A stretch of DNA of 64,000 bases from Dysgonomonas sp. 25 (GTDB lineage Bacteria > Bacteroidota > Bacteroidia > Bacteroidales > Dysgonomonadaceae): contig NZ_QVMN01000001.1 of NCBI RefSeq assembly GCF_010501075.1, positions 310,001 through 374,000 of the forward strand, given 5' to 3'. Both the position numbers and the translations under genes were made by a program. Positions 55,815-64,000 of the stretch are shown here, one piece after another (positions within the stretch are counted from its first letter, which is position 1; each line of letters opens with the position of its first letter). The notes under the pieces were generated by a model, which saw nothing but the letters and a program-made list of their open reading frames with translations, had not been told where the DNA came from and made no database searches.

Positions 55815-56420
55815 ATGAAAAAAGTATTTATAGCAACATTATTATTGGCAGGAATCTCGTTGGCATCATTGGCACAAGTAAAGGACAATCCTAAACGTAG
55901 CGACCGCAAGCATCCGGCAAAGGAGCTAAACCTCACCGAAGAGCAACAGCAGAAAATGAAGGAATTGAGAAAAGATTTCCGGGAGAAAAGCAGTGAGATG
56001 GCTCAAGAGCATCGCAATGCGATGAAGCAAATACTCACACCCGAACAGCAAAGCAAATGGGAGGAAATGCAAAAGAACCGTCCCAACAGGATGCAAAGAG
56101 GTGAAATGGCCAACAAGAACCGCCATAACAAAGACTTCAGGAAAGGGGGCATGCATCATCGCCACGATGGCAGAAAAGGAGACTTTGCACGCCACGGAAA
56201 CAGGCATTTCGGAAAGAGAAACCTAAGCGATGAAACGCTTTCGCAATTAGATAAATTAGAAGATAACTTCTTCCAGCAGAAACAAACAATAAAAAAGAGC
56301 AGAATAGCTCCCGAAGAGCAAAAGAGACAACTCTCGGAATTACGTACTAAATACAGAACAGAGCGCATGCAGCTAATCAAAGATTCGCAGAAGCAACCCG
56401 AAAATGACACGAACTCGTAA
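55815..56420 (+). CDS. Spy/CpxP-like periplasmic chaperone (LTxxQ family)
   Basis: A 201-residue protein with a signal peptide (MKKVFIATLLLAGISLASLAQ). Two LTxxQ-type blocks appear: LNLTEEQQQKMKELRKDFREK (about 40-60) and LTPEQQSKWEEMQ (about 73). A His/Arg/Lys-rich middle (HHRHDGRKGDFARHGNRHFGKR) follows, which could bind metal. A second helical half has LDKLEDNFFQQKQTIKKSRI and SELRTKYRTERMQLI. This is the cradle-like fold of Spy/CpxP/ZraP proteins that respond to envelope stress or metals. No two-component system is adjacent. Single unit with a terminator. Confidence 0.82.
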   Translation: MKKVFIATLLLAGISLASLAQVKDNPKRSDRKHPAKELNLTEEQQQKMKELRKDFREKSSEMAQEHRNAMKQILTPEQQSKWEEMQKNRPNRMQRGEMANKNRHNKDFRKGGMHHRHDGRKGDFARHGNRHFGKRNLSDETLSQLDKLEDNFFQQKQTIKKSRIAPEEQKRQLSELRTKYRTERMQLIKDSQKQPENDTNS

Positions 56421-56448
56421 TCAATTGCTCTTCGTTCTATAATAATGC

Positions 56449-56481
56449 AAAGGGTGCAAACCAACCGGTTTACACCCTTTA
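56449..56481. terminator. Terminator between the Spy-like gene and tonB
   Basis: AAAGGGTGCAAACC/GGTTTACACCCTTT stem (one mismatch) with an AACC loop; usable from both directions. Confidence 0.88.
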
Positions 56482-56509
56482 TCGTTTTCATCTCGTTATG
56501 GAATTGGAA

Positions 56510-57334
56510 TTATTGTAAGCGGAAAACGATAGGCAAATTGAAATAGACAGCTACGGCATTACCATTCTGACGTCCCGGAATCCATTTCGGCATCGATTTG
56601 ACAACCCTTACAGCTTCGCGGTCGCAGCTCGGATTAATACCTTTCAGTACGGTTACGTTAGAGATGTTACCATTCTTGTCTACAACGAATCGAACTGTTA
56701 CACGTCCATGAATACCTTGCTCTTGTGCATCCATAGGGTAATTCACATTTTTTCGCAGATAACGGTTCATTTCCGTTTCGCCACCCGGGAAAACAGGCAT
56801 TGTCTCTACAAAATCGTGAATCTTTTTCTCCGGTTCTTTCGTAACAGCAAGGTTCTCTTTCAGGGTAGAAGGATCTATCGCAAACTTACTGGTAGAACCG
56901 TCCAAAACATTGACTTTCCCTACTAATCCGCCAAATTCTTTGATTGTACTCTGTGGCTTCATTTCTTTATCAGGGTCGACATTCTCAACAATACGCGGAG
57001 GTGTGAACGCAATTGTTTTGGCTATTTCTACTTTCATTTTAGGCTGCTCCATTTCCGGTTCGGGGATATCTACTACAGGTGGTTCTATCACTACATCTGT
57101 CATTATGCGAGGCTCGTCAATTCCACTAACATACTTGGTTGTTGCCGCTTTTATTGTGCTTACCAACATCGGAAGCACCGCAATAGCTATCGCAAACAAA
57201 AAAACGACACCAAATGCCAGCAAATGCCGCTTGGTTGATGACTGGCGCAAAGCGTAAGCACCGTATGCTTTATTCCGTTTATCGAATACCATATCGCACC
57301 ACTCTGAAGATTCGATGTTCATATACTTTTTCAT
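56510..57334 (-). CDS. TonB-family energy transducer
   Basis: A 274-residue protein: a short cytosolic start (MVFDKRNKAYGAYALRQSS), one membrane anchor (about 34-55), a proline/glutamate-rich periplasmic linker (VVIEPPVVDIPEPEMEQPKMKVE), and a C-terminal TonB domain (about 185-274) with RYLRKNVNYPMDAQEQGIHGRVTVRFVVDKNGNISNVTVLKGI. DKRNKAYGAYALR is a common cytosolic leader of this Bacteroidota TonB subfamily. It couples the proton gradient to outer-membrane SusC-type receptors; no ExbBD genes are adjacent. Confidence 0.93.
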   Translation of the reverse strand: MKKYMNIESSEWCDMVFDKRNKAYGAYALRQSSTKRHLLAFGVVFLFAIAIAVLPMLVSTIKAATTKYVSGIDEPRIMTDVVIEPPVVDIPEPEMEQPKMKVEIAKTIAFTPPRIVENVDPDKEMKPQSTIKEFGGLVGKVNVLDGSTSKFAIDPSTLKENLAVTKEPEKKIHDFVETMPVFPGGETEMNRYLRKNVNYPMDAQEQGIHGRVTVRFVVDKNGNISNVTVLKGINPSCDREAVRVVKSMPKWIPGRQNGNAVAVYFNLPIVFRLQ

Positions 57335-57468
57335 AGCTGTATAATTTTAATAGTTCAACAATTATTTATCTTTTACCTAATAGATAGTTTAATCGCTAAA
57401 ATTCCATAAAGACATTAGGATTTTTTGTTTTTTTCCTCGTTTTATGTCATTTATAGGGTATAAAGTAT

Positions 57469-57476
57469 TATTTTTG
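57469..57476 (+). promoter_or_regulatory. -7 element upstream of the GT2-FAH pair
   Basis: TATTTTTG, exact -7 match, 16 bp before the GT2 start, implying a very short leader. Confidence 0.5.
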
Positions 57477-57492
57477 GGAGCGAAAAATTAAC

Positions 57493-58242
57493 ATGGGAAT
57501 GTCTGATTCAATAGTTATCATACCAACATATAATGAGAAGGAAAATATCGAAGCAATTATAAAAGCGGTATTTGCGCTTCCTCATGCTTTCGATATTCTC
57601 ATCATCGACGACAACTCGCCCGACAAAACAGGCGAAATCGTCAAAGACCTCCAAAAACTATTCCCCGAGAAGCTGTATCTGATAGAACGCGAAGGCAAAC
57701 AAGGCTTGGGAACGGCATACATTGCCGGATTCAAATGGGCGCTACAACGCAGTTACCAATACATATTCGAGATGGATGCCGATTTTTCGCACAATCCGGC
57801 CGATTTGCCACGCCTGCATGAAGCATGTACCTCCCAAGGGGCGGATGTTGCCGTAGGTTCGCGCTATTACAGCGGAGTGAATGTTGTCAACTGGCCTATG
57901 GGCAGGGTACTGATGTCTTACTTTGCATCCAAATATGTGCAGTTTATCACGTGTATGAAAATACAGGATACCACAGCCGGATTCGTTTGCTACCGGCGCG
58001 AAGTGCTGGAAACAATCGATCTGGACAATATCCGTTTCAAAGGATACGCCTTTCAGGTGGAAATGAAATATACAGCCTACTGTCTGAAATTCAAGATAAA
58101 AGAAGTTTCTATCATATTTGTCAACCGCATCTACGGCGAGTCTAAAATGAATTCGAGCATATTCCGCGAAGGCGTCTTCGGTGTTGTAGCATTGCGAATA
58201 CGCAAAATGTTAGGACGAATCAAAGCAAAGAAACAGCAATAA
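57493..58242 (+). CDS. GT2 polyprenol-phosphate mannosyltransferase (dolichol-phosphate mannose synthase type)
   Basis: A 249-residue glycosyltransferase of the DPM1 family: VIIPTYNEKENIEAII (about 7), the nucleotide-sugar pocket DILIIDDNSPDKTGEIV (about 36), GLGTAYIAGFKWAL (about 72), and the metal-binding EMDADFSHNPADLPRL (about 93-105). Conserved RFKGYAFQVEMKY and INRIYGESKMNSSIF come later. The product is likely a lipid-linked mannose or other sugar for export and O-glycosylation. It lacks the C-terminal membrane domain of long versions. Two bases separate it from the FAH gene. Confidence 0.93.
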   Translation: MGMSDSIVIIPTYNEKENIEAIIKAVFALPHAFDILIIDDNSPDKTGEIVKDLQKLFPEKLYLIEREGKQGLGTAYIAGFKWALQRSYQYIFEMDADFSHNPADLPRLHEACTSQGADVAVGSRYYSGVNVVNWPMGRVLMSYFASKYVQFITCMKIQDTTAGFVCYRREVLETIDLDNIRFKGYAFQVEMKYTAYCLKFKIKEVSIIFVNRIYGESKMNSSIFREGVFGVVALRIRKMLGRIKAKKQQ

Positions 58243-58244
58243 CC

Positions 58245-58865
58245 ATGAAAATTATTTGTGTAGGGCTGAATTATCACGCACATATACAGGAGAGTAATCA
58301 AGAAATATTGCCTGTAGAGCCCGTTCTTTTCATCAAACCCGATTCGGCTATTCTGCATAACGACAAGAATCAATTCTATATACCAGACTTCACTTCCGAC
58401 GTACATTACGAGGCCGAAATAGTAGTCAGAATAGACAAGATGGGCAAAAATATCGCCGAACGCTTTGCTCATCGCTATTACAAAGAAATAACAACAGGGC
58501 TGGATTTGACGGCAAGGGATCTGCAAACCGAACTCCGAAAGAAAGGATTACCATGGGAAATTTCCAAATCTTTTGATAATTCGGCTGTTATTGGTAACTT
58601 TGTGCCCAAAGAAAAATACGGAAAAGAGGTAACAAATCTGAACTTTCATTTGGATAAAAATGCCGAAACAGTCCAAAGAGCGAATACATCGGAAATGATA
58701 CATACAATCGACCAGATTATCGCTTATGCCAGCAGATTTTTCACACTGAAAACCGGTGATCTGATATTCACAGGGACACCTGCCGGCGTAGGACGTATAG
58801 ATATCGGCGACTGCCTGAAAGGTTATATCGAGGAAGATGAACTATTTAATATTCAGGTTTGTTAA
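58245..58865 (+). CDS. Fumarylacetoacetate hydrolase family protein
   Basis: A 206-residue short-form FAH protein. Conserved parts: ICVGLNYHAHIQESNQ (about 3), PVLFIKPDSAIL (about 27), the metal-ligand EAEIVVRIDKMGKNI (about 57-70), EITTGLDLTARDLQ, KSFDNSAVIGNFVP, and FTLKTGDLIFTGTPAGVGRI (about 166). Family members hydrolyse or decarboxylate acylpyruvates, often oxaloacetate; the substrate is not fixed. It is co-transcribed with the GT2 gene but has no obvious functional tie to it. Confidence 0.92.
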   Translation: MKIICVGLNYHAHIQESNQEILPVEPVLFIKPDSAILHNDKNQFYIPDFTSDVHYEAEIVVRIDKMGKNIAERFAHRYYKEITTGLDLTARDLQTELRKKGLPWEISKSFDNSAVIGNFVPKEKYGKEVTNLNFHLDKNAETVQRANTSEMIHTIDQIIAYASRFFTLKTGDLIFTGTPAGVGRIDIGDCLKGYIEEDELFNIQVC

Positions 58866-58989
58866 AAATAAAGTATAAAAATAGAGGGAGAGAATACAAT
58901 AAAAACGGAAATATTCAGTTTCATTATAGGACTGATTATACAGCTAAGAACAGAACAAGAAAAGAATTAAATAAAATAATAGAAACTAC

Positions 58990-60165
58990 ATGAAAGTTGC
59001 ATTTAACAAAATCCTGATGACCGGAATATTATCGATAGCTACTATCGGCGGGTTATCAGCTCAAATCGGAACAGACAGTTACAACCCTATCCCCACAGCA
59101 GTGCCTTCGCTTACTATTGCACCCGACGCGCGTGCCGGAGGTATGGGAGACGCCGGAGTAGCAACAGCACCGGACGTTTATTCACAATACTGGAACCCTG
59201 CAAAATATGCCTTTTCGCCCGACAAAGCGGGCGCAGGGCTCGGATATACTCCTTGGTTGAAGAAAATTGTAGACGACATATACCTTGCCTATGGCGTGGG
59301 ATACTATAAAATAGGTTCGGGTGACAATCAGGCTATCAGTGCCTCTATCCGCTATTTCTCTATCGGCGATGTGGAACACACTTCGATGGAAGGGGCGAGC
59401 GGAATTTTCGGCGGAGAAATATTCTCTCCATACGAGTTGGCTGTTGATGTCAGCTACTCGCGCAAACTGACAGAGACTTATTCGATGGCCGTAACATTGC
59501 GTTATATCCACTCGGATTATTCAGGACCGACTGGAGATGATGGCGAAGCTGACGGCGTTTTCGCTGCCGACATTGCCGGATATAACGAATCGTATATAAA
59601 CCTCGGACAATCGGAAAGTTTGTTAAGCTTCGGATTCAATATCTCTAATATCGGAGGTAAGCTTTCGAACAATGGCGGAGCATCCAACAACTTTATCCCG
59701 ACTAACATGCGTCTGGGTGCATCGTTGATGTATCCATTGAGCGAAGTGAGTACTATCTCGGCGAGCGTCGATTTGAATAAATTATTAGTACCTACCCCAC
59801 CAATCAAAGGTGACAACGAAGACCCTCTCGATTATGCAAAAAGGGTTGATGACTGGCGCGATATTAACTCTATTTCGGGTATCTTCAAATCATTCGGTTC
59901 GGAAGATGGCGGATTCTCTGAAAAATTGAAAGAGATAGCAGTTTCTGTCGGTGCTGAATACGACTACAACGACCAGTTCAAAGTGCGTGCAGGATACTTC
60001 CACGAAAACAAAATGAAAGGTAACCGCCGCTACTTTACTTTCGGTGCAGGATTCAAGATGAAATCCATCCAACTGGATGCAGCCTACCTGCTTTCGACAG
60101 TAAATCAGAACCCGTTAGACCAAACCCTTCGTTTCTCATTGGCATATAATTTTGCATCTAAATAA
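58990..60165 (+). CDS. porV: Type IX secretion system protein PorV (LptO)
   Basis: A 391-residue outer-membrane beta-barrel with a signal peptide (...IGGLSAQ). The hallmark is SLTIAPDARAGGMGDAGVATAPDVYSQYWNPAKYAFSPDKAGAGLGYTPWLKKIVDDIYLAY (about 37-97, FadL-like). Later strands include LAVDVSYSRKLTETYSMAVTLRYIHSDY, and it ends in an aromatic-terminated strand. PorV shuttles T9SS cargo to the attachment complex. Its presence implies a type IX system elsewhere in the genome. It overlaps the ispF start by one base. Confidence 0.95.
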   Translation: MKVAFNKILMTGILSIATIGGLSAQIGTDSYNPIPTAVPSLTIAPDARAGGMGDAGVATAPDVYSQYWNPAKYAFSPDKAGAGLGYTPWLKKIVDDIYLAYGVGYYKIGSGDNQAISASIRYFSIGDVEHTSMEGASGIFGGEIFSPYELAVDVSYSRKLTETYSMAVTLRYIHSDYSGPTGDDGEADGVFAADIAGYNESYINLGQSESLLSFGFNISNIGGKLSNNGGASNNFIPTNMRLGASLMYPLSEVSTISASVDLNKLLVPTPPIKGDNEDPLDYAKRVDDWRDINSISGIFKSFGSEDGGFSEKLKEIAVSVGAEYDYNDQFKVRAGYFHENKMKGNRRYFTFGAGFKMKSIQLDAAYLLSTVNQNPLDQTLRFSLAYNFASK

Positions 60166-60647
60166 TGAAAATACGTGTAGGATTCGGTTATGATGTACAC
60201 CGTTTGACCGAAGGCCGCGAGCTATGGCTCGGTGGCATCAAGATAAATCATACAAAAGGACTATTAGGACATTCCGATGCGGATGTCCTAATTCATGCTA
60301 TATGCGACGCTATATTGGGTGCCGCTAACATGCGCGATATAGGCTACCATTTCCCCGATACAGCAGGCGAATACAAAAACATCGACAGCAAAATCCTGTT
60401 GAAAAGGACTGCCAAACTAATCGCCGAAAAAGGCTATACAATCGGCAATATAGATGCAACCATCTGTGCCGAAAAGCCTAAAATCAACCCGCATATACCG
60501 GCCATGCAGCAGACGATGGCAACTATACTCGGTATATCCGAAGAGGATATTTCTATCAAGGCCACCACTTCCGAGAAAATGGGATTCGTAGGACGCGAAG
60601 AAGGTTTCGCGGCCTATGCCGTAGTGCTGATTCAAAAAGAAGATTAA
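60165..60647 (+). CDS. ispF: 2-C-methyl-D-erythritol 2,4-cyclodiphosphate synthase
   Basis: A 160-residue enzyme of the MEP isoprenoid pathway. The zinc ligands are in RVGFGYDVHRLTEG (Asp, His) and LLGHSDADVLIHAICDAILGA (His). Substrate-loop FPDTAGEYKNIDS and the C-terminal TTSEKMGFVGREEG complete it. It overlaps porV (TAATG), so it is translationally coupled to an unrelated gene; co-occurrence with porV is common in Bacteroidota operons and probably only shared transcription. Confidence 0.97.
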   Translation: MKIRVGFGYDVHRLTEGRELWLGGIKINHTKGLLGHSDADVLIHAICDAILGAANMRDIGYHFPDTAGEYKNIDSKILLKRTAKLIAEKGYTIGNIDATICAEKPKINPHIPAMQQTMATILGISEEDISIKATTSEKMGFVGREEGFAAYAVVLIQKED

Positions 60648-60654
60648 AACAGCT

Positions 60655-61320
60655 ATGAGGACAGAAATCGAGCAGACGGCAGATGGTTCTCATACGCTTT
60701 TTGTTCCCGAACTGGATGAGCATTATCATTCGGTCAACGGAGCTATACAGGAATCGACGCATATCTTTATCAATACGGGCGTGAACCATTGCCCGAAAAA
60801 GGATATCCGTATCTTCGAAGTCGGTTTCGGCACTGGGCTAAATGCTTACCTGACAGCATTAGAAGCCGAAAAGCAGCAAAAAAAGATACACTACACCACA
60901 ATCGAAGCATATCCCCTACCCTCAGAACTGACGGAAAAACTCAACTACGCCCGGCAAATAGATAAATCTACCCAAGGCTTATTTGACAAGCTGCATACCG
61001 CCGAATGGGAAAAGGATATACAAATACTGCCCTATTTTATCCTGCATAAAATTGAAGCTGATTTTAAAAGCTTTCGGCTGAATGAGTTGCACGATATAGA
61101 CCTTGTTTACTTCGATGCTTTTGCTCCTGACAAACAGCCGGATATGTGGTCGCAAGAGATATTCGACCTCCTATATCAAATCATGAATAGAGGCGGAATA
61201 CTCGTAACCTACTGTGCCAAAGGAGTTATTCGTCGTATGATGCAGCAGGCAGGATTCACGGTCGAGCGTCTGCCCGGCCCTCCGGGAAAAAGAGAGATGT
61301 TGCGGGCGACGAAAGAATGA
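60655..61320 (+). CDS. mnmD: MnmD-type tRNA (mnm5s2U34)-methyltransferase
   Basis: A 221-residue SAM-dependent methyltransferase: EVGFGTGLNAYLTALEAEK (SAM loop, about 56-75), the family-specific DIDLVYFDAFAPDKQPDMWSQEIFDLLYQIM (about 144-175), GGILVTYCAKGVIRRMMQQAGF, and PGPPGKREMLRATKE at the end. It is a single-domain form, lacking the MnmC FAD oxidase domain, so it is the monofunctional MnmD that completes the wobble modification. It lies 7 bp after ispF. Confidence 0.93.
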   Translation: MRTEIEQTADGSHTLFVPELDEHYHSVNGAIQESTHIFINTGVNHCPKKDIRIFEVGFGTGLNAYLTALEAEKQQKKIHYTTIEAYPLPSELTEKLNYARQIDKSTQGLFDKLHTAEWEKDIQILPYFILHKIEADFKSFRLNELHDIDLVYFDAFAPDKQPDMWSQEIFDLLYQIMNRGGILVTYCAKGVIRRMMQQAGFTVERLPGPPGKREMLRATKE

Positions 61321-61337
61321 CTTCTCAATAAAAATTG

Positions 61338-61345
61338 TATTTTTG
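61338..61345 (+). promoter_or_regulatory. -7 element of the DUF1266 gene
   Basis: TATTTTTG, exact -7 match, 46 bp before the start. Confidence 0.5.
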
Positions 61346-61391
61346 TTGTATCATTGATAACAAATTTTAGTAACAACAAAACACCAAAACT

Positions 61392-62144
61392 ATGGCAGGC
61401 TTTTTATCTAACATCTTCGGTAGCAGTTCCAAGAATGAGGAACAAAATGAAGTTGAATACTACAAAAAAAATCCGAACCCCGAACATTTGACAGACGAAC
61501 AACTATTTGGCATTTCCTTAGGGCTTATCATCGGCGAGCTGAACGGCTTCTATGCCGACAGCCTCGATTCAGGAAAGAACGACCAATCACAAATCAATTT
61601 CATCAAAAATAGCTGGGGAATCGAAAATCACAACGACGCTATCTACTTTATGGAAGCGCGTCTGGGCGATAATGGGCATCGCCATATGTTCAATGCCTTG
61701 CTCCAGATAGAAATAGAACAGGATTGTGTCGATGCTGACGATATAGATTTAGAAGGGACACCTTTCGAAGAATGTCAGGAGGAAGCTATGGTACTGTTCG
61801 AGAATCTGGACGAAATATACGAAGAAGACGAATATTGGTTCGAGGAGCCGGAGGAAGATTTTGCTATCGGCGCCGATGCGTGGGATTTCGGGCGTGTAGT
61901 TTTCATTGCCCGCGCGACCTACTCGCTCGGCTACATCAGCGATAAAGAAGCTTGGCACTATATCGGCGAGGCTCTCCGCTTAGCCCGCCAGAAGTTTAAT
62001 AACTGGGAAGATTATGCCAGAAGTTACATGCTCGGACGTGGCATCTGGGGAGGAGCAGGCGACGGCGACTGGATGAATATTTCGAACTTTGCGTCGGATG
62101 CTTTAGAAAACGAACAAAGCCCATGGATACGATTGGCTTGGTAA
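61392..62144 (+). CDS. DUF1266 domain-containing protein
   Basis: A 250-residue soluble protein with no signal peptide. An acidic first half has NPEHLTDEQLFGISLGLIIGELNGFYADSL and EDEYWFEEPEEDF. The C-terminal DUF1266 core is AWDFGRVVFIARATYSLGYISDKEAWHYIGEALRLARQKFNNWEDYARSYMLGRGIWGG (about 162-218), which resembles the YbeU/YbeR type. Function unknown. It has its own promoter and ends 19 bp before the dus start. Confidence 0.85.
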   Translation: MAGFLSNIFGSSSKNEEQNEVEYYKKNPNPEHLTDEQLFGISLGLIIGELNGFYADSLDSGKNDQSQINFIKNSWGIENHNDAIYFMEARLGDNGHRHMFNALLQIEIEQDCVDADDIDLEGTPFEECQEEAMVLFENLDEIYEEDEYWFEEPEEDFAIGADAWDFGRVVFIARATYSLGYISDKEAWHYIGEALRLARQKFNNWEDYARSYMLGRGIWGGAGDGDWMNISNFASDALENEQSPWIRLAW

Positions 62145-62163
62145 TTTAAGTATAAAGATATAA

Positions 62164-63147
62164 GTGAAAATAGGCAATATAGAATTTCCTGAAAATCCGC
62201 TGTTTTTAGCACCCATGGAGGATGTGACCGATATGGGCTTCCGCTTGTTATGCAAACGTTTCGGGGCAGATATGGTATACACCGAGTTTGTCTCGAGCGA
62301 TGCGCTTATCCGCCGTGTAAACAAAACCGAAGCCAAAATGGCTATTAGCGAACGTGAACGCCCTGTCGCCATACAGATATACGGGCGCGAAGTGGACGCT
62401 ATGGTGGAAGCGGCTAAGATATGCGAAGAGTACAATCCCGATATATTGGATATCAACTTCGGATGCCCGGTGAAGAAGGTTGCCGGAAAAGGGGCGGGTT
62501 CGGGTATGATGCGAACGCCCGAATTGATGCTCGAAATCACCCGTGCTGTTGTGAAAGCGGTGAACATCCCTGTCACCGTGAAAACTCGTTTGGGATGGGA
62601 CCATGAATCCAAAATAATTGTAGAACTTGCCGAACAGTTGCAGGATTGCGGCATACAAGCACTGACTATACACGGGCGCACACGTTCACAGATGTATACG
62701 GGAGAAGCCGACTGGACGCTTATTTCGGCTGTAAAGAATAATCCACGCATGCATATTCCGATAATCGGCAACGGTGATGTAACAACGCCTGAAATTTGCC
62801 GGCAACGATTCGACGAAACGCATGTAGATGCCGTGATGATAGGGCGCGGAAGTATCGGCGCACCTTGGATTTTCGAGGAGATGAAGCACTACCTCGAGAC
62901 CGGAGAGTTATTGCCTAAAAAGCCATTTGCCTACTATCTGGAGATACTGAAAGATATGATTCGCGAGAATGTGAGCAATGCTGGCGAACGGGGCGGAATA
63001 CTCCACAGCCGCCGGCATCTGGCAGCCTCACCCCTCTTCAAAGGGATAGCCGATTTCAAAAAGACACGGGTTGCCATGCTCAGGGCTGATACGGTAGACG
63101 AGCTATTCGCAATTATGGACGATATACCGAATAAGTTTGAAGTATGA
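62164..63147 (+). CDS. dusB: tRNA-dihydrouridine synthase (DusB type)
   Basis: A 327-residue FMN enzyme reducing uridines in tRNA D-loops. Conserved: PLFLAPMEDVTDMGFRLLCK (about 11), INFGCPVKKVAGKGAGSGMM with the catalytic Cys (about 97-100), TVKTRLGWDHES, ALTIHGRTRSQMYTGEADW, PIIGNGDVTTPE, and VMIGRGSIGAPWIFEEM (about 225). It starts with GTG at 62164, directly giving MKIGNIEFPENPLFLAPM; I see no upstream ATG. Its stop overlaps the next start (ATGA). Confidence 0.95.
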   Translation: MKIGNIEFPENPLFLAPMEDVTDMGFRLLCKRFGADMVYTEFVSSDALIRRVNKTEAKMAISERERPVAIQIYGREVDAMVEAAKICEEYNPDILDINFGCPVKKVAGKGAGSGMMRTPELMLEITRAVVKAVNIPVTVKTRLGWDHESKIIVELAEQLQDCGIQALTIHGRTRSQMYTGEADWTLISAVKNNPRMHIPIIGNGDVTTPEICRQRFDETHVDAVMIGRGSIGAPWIFEEMKHYLETGELLPKKPFAYYLEILKDMIRENVSNAGERGGILHSRRHLAASPLFKGIADFKKTRVAMLRADTVDELFAIMDDIPNKFEV

Positions 63148-64000
63148 AATACCACATAATAAGCATCATAGCTGCACTTTTTCTATTGTCTTCCTGTTCC
63201 ATTTTGAACAAAGAGAAGTCTTCAGAAGAAGTAACTACCTACAAAATAAACAGTTACATCATCAACCCTTCCGAGAAGAAAATATATGTTGAAGGGATGA
63301 TTGGAGGTAAAAGAAAAAATGAAGATGGTTCTGTCACGCATTGGGATGGTATTCAGGTAGTACAGGATAGGAGTATAAACTACAAAAAAACTAAACTGAT
63401 TGTATTTGGGAGGTATATTAAGTTCAAAGAATACTTCAACCTATTAGACAGCCTGTCGGATGCGCGGTTTATATACGGTACATCCTACTTTACCGATGGC
63501 AAAAAAGTCTATGGCGAAAGATATGGAGAACTGGAAGAAATGATAGACATTTCGGAATATAAACGGATAAACGACTTCCTGTATCAAAAAAACGGCGAAT
63601 TATATGCCTATAATCCAGATTCTTATGCCACCCAGATGGATTCTGTCATCGGACTCGAATATTTCGACACATCATCAGTCAAGCATATAGATAGACATTA
63701 TTTTACGACTAAAGACGGGTTATATTGGTTAGGGTCGCACCTCGATTCGAAAGATCGCACCATGTTTTGGTCATACGATTCGCGACTATTAGAAAAGAAT
63801 GAAGACGGAAACGGCGAAGCAATCACTTACTCTAACTATTTCACCTACAACAACTCAGTATATGCATATAATAGCTCCGAAATAAAGAGACTGGACTTAG
63901 ATGCCAGCAAAACGAAAAAGATTATATTAGAACCTAACCGACCATCCAATTGGATAAGTGCGCTGCTCACCGATGGCAATAACACATACGAGTGTAGCGA
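63144..64000 (+). CDS. Lipoprotein of the DKNYY type, 3' end beyond the window
   Basis: The 285 visible codons begin with a lipoprotein signal (AALFLLSSCSIL, Cys at about 18). The rest is beta-rich with repeated Asp/Lys/Tyr motifs (FTDGKKVYGERYGEL; LYQKNGELYAYNPD; FTTKDGLYWLGSHLDSK), suggestive of the DKNYY family found in secreted and surface proteins. The start overlaps the dus stop (ATGA), so it is translationally coupled to dus, probably by chance of operon growth. Function unknown; truncated by the window end. Confidence 0.75.
   Translation, partial: MKYHIISIIAALFLLSSCSILNKEKSSEEVTTYKINSYIINPSEKKIYVEGMIGGKRKNEDGSVTHWDGIQVVQDRSINYKKTKLIVFGRYIKFKEYFNLLDSLSDARFIYGTSYFTDGKKVYGERYGELEEMIDISEYKRINDFLYQKNGELYAYNPDSYATQMDSVIGLEYFDTSSVKHIDRHYFTTKDGLYWLGSHLDSKDRTMFWSYDSRLLEKNEDGNGEAITYSNYFTYNNSVYAYNSSEIKRLDLDASKTKKIILEPNRPSNWISALLTDGNNTYECS

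Overview
The window is a stretch of Bacteroidota chromosome, most likely order Bacteroidales and probably close to Dysgonomonas (the genus is inference from overall gene content, not from a marker comparison). Supporting signs are: promoters of the Bacteroidota type (TTTG about 19 bp upstream of TAnnTTTG) in front of many genes; absence of Shine-Dalgarno-led starts; a 1099-residue SecA with the extra insertions of this phylum; PorV of the type IX secretion system; DUF4954, DUF4492-CydA, DUF3467, DUF5103 and FISUMP-domain proteins; and lipoproteins with Bacteroidota-style signal sequences.

Layout. 1-8.8 kb: envelope genes (TamB-like assembly factor cut by the window edge, DUF5103, an Lnb/DUF4105-like membrane protein, and an alkaline-phosphatase-fold protein that lacks most metal ligands). 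8.8-16.2 kb: secA, gyrA and a periplasmic TPR protein. 16.4-23.2 kb: meaB, a ROK sugar kinase, a PurM-type synthetase, a small cysteine/lysine-rich secreted peptide, yebC, tRNA-Arg(ACG) and an orphan secreted protein. 23.3-30.5 kb: a FucP-like permease, L-serine dehydratase, a two-gene AAA ATPase cassette on the minus strand whose stop lies two bases from that of the serine dehydratase, then transketolase and RpiB. 30.5-35.8 kb is the accessory part: secreted and membrane proteins of unknown function, a four-copy 204-bp tandem array, a cysteine-rich lipoprotein, and an XRE-DUF6922/AbiEii toxin-antitoxin pair with a palindrome over its own promoter. 35.9-44.8 kb: pheS, a GT4 glycosyltransferase, an NAD(P)-binding protein, SRP RNA with tRNA-Thr(TGT), peptidase T, a GH43-like glycosidase, gcvT and a DUF4954 beta-helix protein. 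44.8-49.3 kb: a minus-strand operon DUF3467-ald-DUF4492-cydA-cydB. 49.3-52.3 kb: a repeat-rich intergenic region and a FISUMP surface protein. 52.3-64 kb: DUF454, a structured RNA leader in front of a thioredoxin-fold protein without its CxxC, EcsC, an M48 protease, tRNA-His(GTG), a Spy/CpxP-like chaperone, TonB, a dolichol-phosphate-mannose-type GT2, a FAH-family hydrolase, then porV-ispF-mnmD, DUF1266, a tRNA-dihydrouridine synthase and the start of another lipoprotein.

Most of the window is ordinary housekeeping and envelope biology. Four places deserve a second look: the AAA ATPase/TOPRIM-like cassette at 26.3-27.8 kb (a candidate defence module), the toxin-antitoxin module with its promoter-overlapping palindrome at 34.6-35.8 kb, the homogenised tandem array with its dispersed relatives, and the structured transcript upstream of the TlpA-like gene at 52.9 kb.
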